From Gryganskiella cystojenkinii (Eukaryota; Mortierellomycota; Mortierellomycetes; Mortierellales; Mortierellaceae): a DNA stretch of 19,271 nt. The DNA lies in the NCBI GenBank assembly GCA_015852425.1, contig JAAAIG010000647.1:1-19271 (forward strand). The letters run 5' to 3'. This document shows positions 1 through 7,175 of this stretch, piece by piece; within the stretch, counting starts at the first letter, position 1; every line of letters starts with the position of its first letter. The notes under the pieces are model-generated. The model did no database searches, was not told the origin of the DNA, and saw only the letters and a program-made list of their open reading frames with translations. Both the position numbers and the translations under genes were made by a program.

Positions 1-838
1 TTAGGGTTTAGACTAGTCTCACCATAGCTTTCATATCAGACGGAGAAAGGGATAATAACGCCTTGTTTGCAATCAAAAGCTGTAATCGATTAACCTAATA
101 CAACAACCGTTAGTAATCTGGCTACGCGCTCCAGAAGCAAACTCGCACAACAAATGCCGCCGCTCATCACGATGCTAGGATGTAAAAACTAGCGCTAACA
201 AAAACGGACCCTCCTTCACAATACTAAATGATAAAAACCGCGCGAATTAATTGAATAAACCTCAGTCTGCCACAGTGGGTCTTCTTGGGGCTCAGGACGA
301 AGTCCGTTCAAATATTCCACCCGTTGACTTGACACATAGATAAAAGCTTTCTGGGTATGACAGACCGATTCCGTCATGTCAGTCGCTGCCATTACCGGCC
401 AATGGAGCCCGCTTTCACTTTCGAGCTCTACCTTGTGTCTTTTCTCAGGCAATAGATGTCTCGCATCGCGTCTTTCACAAGCGGGAAGAGGCGAACTTGA
501 TCTTGTCCGCTAAGCTGGTCAGTGCCAGCCCATGATAGAGATCGACCACAGACCAGCGCCTATGACGCTTCTGGGGCCGTACCGTTGTCGTCACTTGTTC
601 TTGCCGCTATTGATTCGACTTATCTCTCCTCCACTGGGTCCTGATCCTGGACTTGACTTGACTTGAATAGCTTTTATTTAAGCACTCCTCCTTCTTGAGT
701 TAAAATACTTAAGGGTGTACTACTAATTATTGTCACGTGATAATTCATTGGATTCACAGAAACTGATTCAAAGACGAATCGCGATTTCAGATTTCATCAG
801 CAGATCCGAAAATATTGGCGAATCATCGATTCGCTCAA
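1..838. other. Left flank without a supported gene
   Basis: No complete gene is supported here. The minus strand has two short open frames that read somewhat like protein: about 43 codons at 559-428 and 78 codons at 452-216. They lie in different frames, overlap around 428-452, and I recognise neither. An octamer TCACGTGA is at 733-740 and a short run of three GACTT-type pentamers is near 656-670. The 160 bases just before the tRNA are AT-rich and look like ordinary spacer. Confidence 0.5.
733..740. promoter_or_regulatory. TCACGTGA palindrome (E-box/CDEI-like)
   Basis: This perfect palindrome contains CACGTG, the core bound by bHLH factors of the Cbf1 type in fungi. It lies 118 bases before the tRNA and about 370 bases before the BBP start codon. 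A second identical octamer is at 5015-5022. Function is inferred only from the motif. Confidence 0.3.
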
Positions 839-857
839 GGGGATCTAGCTCAAAATC
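839..857 (+). repeat. Partial tandem copy of the tRNA-Ala 5' end
   Basis: The first 16 bases of the tRNA (GGGGATCTAGCTCAAA) occur twice in direct succession, at 839-854 and again at 858-873, spaced exactly 19 bases apart. The copy covers the 5' acceptor strand and the first part of the internal A box. It lacks everything downstream, so it cannot fold as a tRNA. Confidence 0.85.
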
Positions 858-930
858 GGGGATCTAGCTCAAATGGTAGAGCGCTCGCTTAGCATGCGAG
901 AGGCACTGGGATCGATGCCCAGGTTCTCCA
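858..930 (+). tRNA. tRNA-Ala (anticodon AGC)
   Basis: This is a 73-base cloverleaf. Acceptor strands are 858-864 and 923-929 with discriminator A930. The D arm has GCTC...GAGC. The anticodon arm is CTCGC-TTAGCAT-GCGAG, giving anticodon AGC (read as IGC), so alanine. The T arm is CTGGG-ATCGATG-CCCAG. Base pair 3-70 is G-T (G860 with T927), the classic identity element recognised by alanyl-tRNA synthetase, which strongly supports the call. The T loop starts with A rather than T, as I recall is seen in some eukaryotic tRNA-Ala genes. Position 6-67 is a T-T mismatch in the acceptor stem, an oddity. There is no intron. CCA is not encoded in full, as expected for a eukaryote. Confidence 0.95.
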
Positions 931-961
931 ATTCTTTTTGCTTTCATGTCCAAAAATACAG

Positions 962-969
962 TGACGTCA
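962..969. promoter_or_regulatory. TGACGTCA, CRE-type bZIP site
   Basis: A perfect TGACGTCA palindrome lies 143 bases before the BBP start codon. It is the consensus of CREB/ATF (Atf1-type) bZIP proteins. It is followed at once by a G7 run and a T run of about 15 bases (roughly 972-993), a likely nucleosome-poor promoter stretch. Regulation by a bZIP factor is inference. Confidence 0.35.
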
Positions 970-1111
970 TTGGGGGGGTTTTTTTTTTTTTTTGGGTGGG
1001 AGGCGAAGGTTCATGGACATGGGCCATGAGCTTAAGGATTGATTCTATTCTTTTTTTAACCGATCGTTCCCTTTTTTTTTCTTTCTCCCCATCATCAACC
1101 AAATCAACTCA

Positions 1112-3542
1112 ATGTGGAACGCCGGGAAGACAGGATCCAACACCACGCCCCTGGGTCCTCGCAAGAGAGCGCTTGGCGACGTCACCATCGCCGAGACCCC
1201 TGATCAACCAGGTCGAGGACGCTCCTCTGAGCCTGGGGAGAGATCAAGTCGATTTAGCGATCAGTCACGTTTTGACCGCCCAGCCTCATCCCAATCACCC
1301 AAACCTACGGACTCTACGTCTGTGAATCAAGAGGGTAAGTTCGTTGCCGGATTAAAGAGATCTTCAAACCATCAAAAGAATGCAAGAAAGACTGATGAAC
1401 ATTCACTTATTCACTTTCTCTTGCGCTCGTTTGTTTACTAGAAGGTGGCGATGAGCCTAGAAAAAAGCGCAGGAGTCGTTGGGCAGCAGAGGAAGAAAAG
1501 GTCACCATTCCAGGAATGCCTACGGCATTACCCACCAATATGTCCGAGGAGCAGCTTGAAATGTTTTTGTGTAAGTGGATACTTGCTTGTTTTTGATCTA
1601 ATAGTGCATAACCATGCGCATTTTTTTAAGGCAAAGCCTAACAAATTTGATGTGTCTTCGAAACAGTGCATACGAGACTCGAGGAGATCACACGGAAGCT
1701 CAGGACAGGGGATGTCCTTCCATTAGATCGGGCAAGGTACGTATTCGTTTGACTCTTCGTCTTGAAGTCAAGAAACGAATAAGATGTGATCGCTCCTTAC
1801 ATGTTGCTCATCATTACCACATTTCTCTTCTTCTCCTTAGATCCCGTTCACCTGAACCAGTCTACAATGCGGAGGGAAAGCGTACGAACACTAGAGAGAA
1901 CCGTTACCGTAAAAAGTTGGAGGACGAGCGTCACCAGCTAATCGACGGCGCTATTAAAAAGTATCCCGACTTTCGCCCCCCCGCCGACTATAAGCGACCC
2001 ACCAAGACGACAGAAAAGGTTTACATTCCTGTCAAAGAGTTTCCAGAAATCAACTTCATTGGTCTATTAATTGGACCCCGCGGAAACACTCTTAAAAAAA
2101 TGGAGACAGAGTCTGGAGCGAAGATCAGCATCCGTGGCAAGGGATCGGTCAAGGAAGGCAAGAGTCGCTCAGATTCGGCATCGAGCTCAAATCTGGAGGA
2201 AGATTTGCATTGCTTGGTCACAGCGGACACAGAGGAAAAGGTCAACAAGGCCATCCAACTGATCAACAAGATTATTGAGACTGTAAGTGACATGCGCAGC
2301 TATTCGATTACAGACACTTGTTGTTGTTGAATTTGATGATACTTATGGCCTCTTCCTTACTTTTCAACATTAGTCAGCATCTGTTCCAGAGGGCCAGAAC
2401 GAGTTGAAACGTATGCAATTGAGGGAGTTGGCGTCCTTGAACGGAACGCTCAGAGATGATGAAAACCAGACCTGCTTGAACTGCGGTGGACTCGGTCATC
2501 GAAGATATGAATGTCCAGAGATTCACAATGTCACCATAAACCTGGTCTGTGGCATTTGCGGTGGACATGGACATGCCACCCGTGATTGTCGCGAACGCAA
2601 CAACCCAGAGGCAGCAGAAAAAGCCCAGCAGCGGAACCAAAAGATCGACTCGGAGTACTTGAACCTCATGGCTGAGCTCGGCGAGCAGGTCCCAGCTGAT
2701 GTTGCCAGAGCGGCAGCGGCTCCTGAGCGTGAAAATGAACGTGAACGTGACAGCAGAGGTCCTTCGGTAAGTGTCGTTTGTTGCCGTTTGTTGTCGCTTG
2801 TTGTTACCTTTTGGTAACAAATAAACAAAACACAAAAACTGTGCATCGAACATATCTAACCTTGCTTTTGGAAACATAGGGACATTATGGGCCACCACCA
2901 CCCAGAGGTCAATCGGGGTCAGCTCCTCCTCCCTGGGCTAACAGAGAAAGAGATCACAGAGACTCGAGGGACTCAAGGGATTCTAGGGACCATCGGGATC
3001 AGAGAGACTACAGAGATTCGAGGGACTCACGAGACTCAAGAGAGGGAAGAGATTCTCGAGATTCTGCTCCACCGCCATGGGCTGCGCGCTCCTCTGCACC
3101 CGCTCCATGGCAACAACATAACGCTCATGCACCTGCTCCCCCACCACCAGCGGCACCTTGGCAACAACCAGCATCCTCAGCCCCATGGAGTGCCGCTCCT
3201 GGATCGGATTCGTCAGCACCACCACCGCCCCCACCCCCTGGCTATCCCCCTACCCCTGCAGGATATCCCTATAACCCATATGCAGGATACTATGCGCCAT
3301 ACGGTGCTCCACCCCCACCACCCCCTGTCGCTCCTCCTGGCTGGGTAAGACGCTAACCGTTTACGAAGTGTATTTTGGATTAAGACGCATTATTCCGTGT
3401 GACCTTGTGCTAACCTTTTTTATGCCCGACAATTATTGTACCTAATATTAGGCGGGTGCCTCAGGTTTACCTCCCCACATCCGCACCTCCACCCCCATCA
3501 GCTCACCCTTCGTCGCAACCGCCGCCACCTCCCCCCGTCTAA
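1112..3542 (+). CDS. BBP: Branchpoint-binding protein BBP/SF1 (Msl5-like), 7 exons
   Basis: Exons: 1112-1334, 1442-1570, 1667-1736, 1841-2282, 2374-2766, 2880-3344, 3465-3542; frames join without a stop and give 599 residues. The protein binds the intron branch site (UACUAAC-like RNA) and, with U2AF, builds the early spliceosome in the nucleus. The N-terminus starts [10 protein letters not shown], as in fungal BBPs. Residues 82-88 (KKRRSRW) match the U2AF-ligand motif of SF1. A helical stretch at 118-140 leads into a KH/STAR domain at about 200-290, with the GPRG loop at 219-222. Two CCHC zinc knuckles follow (C322, C325, H330, C335; C347, C350, H355, C360). Exon 6 encodes an Arg-Asp/Ser repeat (about 441-482) and a long Pro-rich tail. 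The start was chosen by homology. The exon 7 acceptor at 3464 was preferred over 3451 because it gives a Pro-rich end (PPPPPPV), typical of the family. Confidence 0.95.
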
Positions 3543-3587
3543 TCTCTCTCTCTCTTGACTACATCGCTTAATGATGTCGCGTTTATC

Positions 3588-3593
3588 AATAAA
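3588..3593 (+). terminator. AATAAA poly(A) signal of the BBP gene
   Basis: A canonical AATAAA lies 46 bases after the BBP stop codon, in an otherwise gene-free 265-base interval between two convergent genes. The distance is normal for a fungal 3' UTR. Confidence 0.6.
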
Positions 3594-3650
3594 TAACCGA
3601 TGTAAAAATCAGTAGTACTAGTGGTCAAGTGTTGAATCTGGAAGACGTCG

Positions 3651-3656
3651 TTTATT
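3651..3656 (-). terminator. Possible poly(A) signal of the small secreted-protein gene
   Basis: TTTATT on the plus strand reads AATAAA on the minus strand, about 150 bases after the stop of the convergent gene at 3808. If used, the 3' ends of the two convergent transcripts would come within tens of bases of each other. Confidence 0.4.
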
Positions 3657-3807
3657 GCAATCGGAGTGCTTTGTAGTTCGCAATTAGCGGGGACAGATGT
3701 GATATATTTAAGGCAAGTAGATTATTACAAGGGGGTGGCTTGAGGCTTTGTACAATATGTACAACTCAAAGAATAATTACGTTTGAGTTGAATCTCTAGG
3801 TTTTGAT

Positions 3808-4149
3808 TTACAAGAACTGGGCGACAGCTACGACACCTCCTCCGAGGGCAATGAGGGCCTTGAAGGGAACGCCCTCCAAAGCGTTACCAGCCGAGGGAGT
3901 TTTGGTTGGCGTGGGAGAGACTGGTCCAGAACCTGAAGTCGAGATGATGGTAGGAACGCTGACAGTGATGGTGGTCGCAGGAATGGGGATGGTCACGGTC
4001 GCGGTCTCGGTTGCAGTGGCGATGCCTGAGGAGGAACCCGAGGGGATAGGATCAACGGTGACGGCGCCCGAGGTGGTGGTTTCCTTTGGCTTGGCAGCAG
4101 CAGCAACGGCCAAGAAAGCGACAAAGAGGGTGGCAGCAGAGAACTTCAT
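3808..4149 (-). CDS. Small secreted, probably GPI-anchored Ser/Thr-rich protein (113 aa)
   Basis: Single-exon gene. Residues 1-19 (MKFSAATLFVAFLAVAAAA) form a textbook signal peptide with an Ala-rich cleavage site. Residues 20-90 are rich in Thr, Ser, Val and Pro with no Cys, which suggests an O-mannosylated, extended wall or surface segment. The C-terminus has small residues (S86, G88, N89) as possible omega sites, a short spacer, and a hydrophobic tail (about 98-113) ending QFL, the layout of a GPI-attachment signal. No catalytic domain is visible and I do not recognise a named family. The plus strand is also open across most of this gene, but only the minus strand has a signal peptide, an ATG in context and a TATA box. 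An integral membrane reading of the C-terminus is the alternative. Confidence 0.75.
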   Translation of the reverse strand: MKFSAATLFVAFLAVAAAAKPKETTTSGAVTVDPIPSGSSSGIATATETATVTIPIPATTITVSVPTIISTSGSGPVSPTPTKTPSAGNALEGVPFKALIALGGGVVAVAQFL

Positions 4150-4230
4150 GATGATATTTGTTGCGTTTGTGTTGATGGTGATTTGGAGTGGATGCGGGTT
4201 GGATGAAGGGGAGAAAGAAAGGGCGGAGGG

Positions 4231-4240
4231 TTTTTATACC
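4231..4240 (-). promoter_or_regulatory. TATA box of the small secreted-protein gene
   Basis: The minus strand reads GGTATAAAAA, a strong TATA element 82 bases before the ATG at 4149. It is followed by a pyrimidine-rich CCTTTCTTTCTCCCC stretch suited to transcription initiation. It is the clearest TATA box in the window and fits a highly or conditionally expressed gene; that last point is inference. Confidence 0.65.
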
Positions 4241-5014
4241 TTGAAAAAAATATATCTGGGACCCCAAAGATAGAGCATGGAGGTCATAGCAACATCATTG
4301 AAAGAAATTATAATAATATTTTGCATGAACATGACGATCAGCGATTCATGGAGTACAGTACTGTGTTACAATACTGTAGATTATTTTGGGCGGGGGACCA
4401 GGCGGGTCACCCCTTTCTGTCTCCCTAACTTGTCTAATCGATTCCCAGGGGCCACATCACACACTGGGAATATACGCGACTAAACCAAATAGGGTTCCTT
4501 GCAGTGACTCGATCCAAATCCGAAGAAAATGTCGTCAGTCCTGCGTCTAGACCTTCAGCCACAATTATTGACAGGGACGAAAACAGGGAGACGCGATCTT
4601 TTCGGTCTATCGTAGCGCTTTTTTGAGACTAGTGGACTAGAGGGAGACAGGGTGATAGGGAGAGAGAGAAAGAACGCTGGAAGCTATTTTTGTCAAGTTA
4701 ACTGAGTGTCCCCCTTGTGCCTCCAGGGGCTAAATCTCTCCAATGTTACTGTTTTCCAGCTTTCATAAAACTGGAAAAGATAAAAGCCAAGAAAACGGAT
4801 AAAGCAGAAATAGAGGGACTAGAGGAGGCCTCCTCCATTGCGGGTTCCTTTCGGTGCTATAGTTATAGTTTAGGAGAAGTGTGTATGGCGGCATATTATA
4901 AGGTCTCTCCTCTCTGCTTCACACCTCTAGACGACGCGGTGTTCACGTCCTATGTGCAAAAGATGAAAAAGGATCATGTTCGCCGTTGGCTGTGTTTCCG
5001 TTGCGAAATGGACT

Positions 5015-5022
5015 TCACGTGA
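5015..5022. promoter_or_regulatory. TCACGTGA palindrome upstream of the coiled-coil gene
   Basis: This second perfect TCACGTGA (Cbf1/bHLH-type core CACGTG) is 128 bases before the ATG at 5150, a normal distance for an upstream activating site. Only the motif supports it. Confidence 0.35.
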
Positions 5023-5149
5023 TGACTTTTTTTTTGTCTCCAAAATTGTCAGAGTTTTTTTTTGGGGGGGTTCGCGTTCTTGCTTCCTTCGTACTTTTAT
5101 TTCCATCTTTCATTCCTTTCACCCATAAACGACGACAGCGATAACAGCT

Positions 5150-7042
5150 ATGGCCATACCTGACAGCGATGAAAGAACATTATTGCAACAACTAGGCTCA
5201 CAAGAAGAGGCCAGCCCCAGTATCGTTCAAGATCAAGGACCAACAACAAAAACAACCATATCAGCGTCAATCTCGTCGTCGTGCAGTCCTCTTTTACAAG
5301 AAAGATTTTCACATTTCGAAGAACAAGAGGACAAGCTCGACTATCGTCAAAATCTTTTCAATCATCACCATTCGAAACAGAGCCCCTCAATAGTGTCAAG
5401 CTCAGAACTACTCGATAATGTCGACGCTCACTCATCCGCCATAGAACCCGAGGATTCGCTTTCACTTTTGCGGCCGAGTCAACTGCGACATCGACATGAG
5501 AGCGCCGCCAAGCAAAAGTCGCAGCAACCATCACCTCTGCAGCAACAACAGCGGCAGTGGCCACATTGCGAGGAAAAAGAAAAAGATACCCTTGAAACAA
5601 CACTCAGCGGCAATAGCAACAATAATCGGTCTGATCCAGAGGTGATCCTTCCCAAGTGCATCCTGTCCTCCGAAACACAACGAGTTGAAGATAGAGTGGA
5701 GGACAGGGAAGAAGAAATGCTCTCCATGGATTTGAAGAGCAGCCCCCTACATGACCATTATCATCAGCTGCAGCTGCAACAACAACAACAAAGTGAGAGG
5801 TTTTTTATCGATCAAAATAGACACGACAGCCCTAATGAGAAAGCGGACCTTCGCCGACCCACATCACCTGACATTACCAGCGGCTCACCATTGCCATACC
5901 GTCCGGTAAGTGGGGGAGCTTTGATCCGGGCCAAGTCGTACAGCGTCTTTGAATCCAGCAACATTAGCAGCAGGAATCAGGATTATCAACTCGGTCCCGC
6001 AGTGCCGTCGCTACCTCCAGGACCCGTAGGAGCTACACTGGAAGGCGGAGATCGATGGTCCAACTCACCAGTCTCGACCACGGATCTACTGAACCCAGAG
6101 ATCGTGATGCCGACTCGAGACTGGGTCAAGATGCAAACCCGAATCAATACTCTAGAGCAAGAACTCCAATATGTGACCCGGACCAACGTCTTGTTGAATC
6201 AAGAACTCGATAAGCTGAATGGGCATCTCCTGCGGTTGACGAGCGAGGAAGGAGCTGGGTGGAGGAAAGAGTACGAGTTTCTGGTCCAGCAGGTCGATCT
6301 GATGCACCGACAACTCCAATTAGCATATAGTCAAGGCGCAGCAGGGGGACAACAACAACAGCAATACCGCCAACTACAAATCGAACAGCCGCAACCAGAG
6401 ATGACGAGACAACTCCACGCCGAAGTCAAAGATCTCACAGCCTCTCTCCGGAATTGGCAGGCAGCTTTTCAAAAAGCCGATGAGCAGTATCGGAAAAAGT
6501 GTGGTACGGGGTACAGTCTCTCGCGGATTCCACGGCGAAAATACACTGTCGTCGTGCACTAACAACAGGCTTTTTTTGCGTTTTGTTTGGTAGACGGAGA
6601 ACGTGTGCTCAAACAGACTGTACGGGAAAGGGAAACACAACTAGCAGCCCTCGTCGAGAAGTTATCCGGATATGAGAACGAGGTCGAAAAGTCTCTTACG
6701 AATTATGACAAACTTGCTCGGATATCAACCAAACTCGTAGCCCTGGAAGGCAAAAAACGTGAGAGGAGCAGTCTCTGTGACTCTATAGGCACCAGTTCCA
6801 GCACTGCCGATACCAACAACACTGACAATGCAGCAGTAAGATCGCGAACAAGAACTGTCAAGATGGATGTACCTGAATCAAACCAAAGCATATGTGCAGG
6901 CATCACCCAACCGAGCGACAGTCTCACACCAGGCATGTTCCCCAATGGCAGGAATCGATTAGTGGCAGCCGCTAACGTGGATCAACTCACTGTGTCGATT
7001 ATGTCCTGGGCCGCTCTACTGGCGACATATATGCTTTCATAG
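5150..7042 (+). CDS. Gln-rich coiled-coil protein, possibly tail-anchored (unknown function, 600 aa)
   Basis: Two exons, 5150-6503 and 6594-7042, joined in phase 1. The 90-base intron has a CACTAAC branch site at about 6557-6563 and a T-rich tract before TAG, so the splice is well supported. Residues 1-310 are low-complexity, rich in Ser, Gln, Glu and His, with short Gln runs. Residues about 320-366, 368-405 and 420-510 form long amphipathic helices with Leu/Ile heptads, predicted coiled coil (NTLEQELQ, LLNQELDKL). Residues 510-582 are Ser/Thr/Asn-rich. The very end (583-599, LTVSIMSWAALLATYML) is hydrophobic with one residue after it, compatible with a tail anchor. I do not recognise the family. 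A tether, scaffold or organelle-surface adaptor would fit, but this is inference. Its 3' end faces UTP13 with 133 bases between. Confidence 0.85.
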
Positions 7043-7175
7043 CCACCTTTCCAGTCGCATTCACACTCGCAGTCTTTAAAGAAAAAGCAGCTTATCCGAA
7101 GGGAGGAAATTATGATTTTTGTTTTTTTTTTCTAAAATGCAAAAGTAAATGATATGTGGTCTATTGTTTGTGATG

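Larger units (their letters stand above)
4150..5149. other. Intergenic promoter region between divergent genes
   Basis: No supported gene lies in these 1000 bases, which separate the starts of the small secreted-protein gene (minus) and the coiled-coil gene (plus). It holds the TATA box at 4231-4240, a perfect 7-base inverted repeat TACAGTA/TACTGTA at 4354-4360 and 4372-4378, the palindrome TCACGTGA at 5015-5022 and T runs near 5029-5060. Open frames at 4277-4483 and 4717-5022 lack good starts and recognisable domains, so I left them out. Confidence 0.55.

Noticed and set aside
1..11. TTAGGGTTTAG at the left edge, suggestive of a telomere
   Set aside because: There is only one full unit. A left-end telomere would read CCCTAA on the plus strand, and the next bases show no degenerate repeat.
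873..1325. 150-codon plus-strand open frame over the tRNA and BBP exon 1
   Set aside because: It runs through the tRNA and homopolymer tracts and overlaps BBP exon 1 in another frame; it has no recognisable protein features.
3452..3590. BBP ending from the acceptor at 3451
   Set aside because: It gives an atypical non-proline tail; the 3464 acceptor restores the Pro-rich family-like end. I keep it only as a possible alternative splice form.
3803..4273. 156-codon plus-strand frame opposite the small secreted-protein gene
   Set aside because: It is the complement of a Thr/Val-rich gene and reads as low-complexity Val/Met/Glu; the minus strand has the signal peptide and TATA box.
4717..5022. 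101-codon plus-strand frame upstream of the coiled-coil gene
   Set aside because: It has no ATG near its start, no domain, and ends inside the TCACGTGA motif; the only internal ATG (4885) leaves 45 codons.
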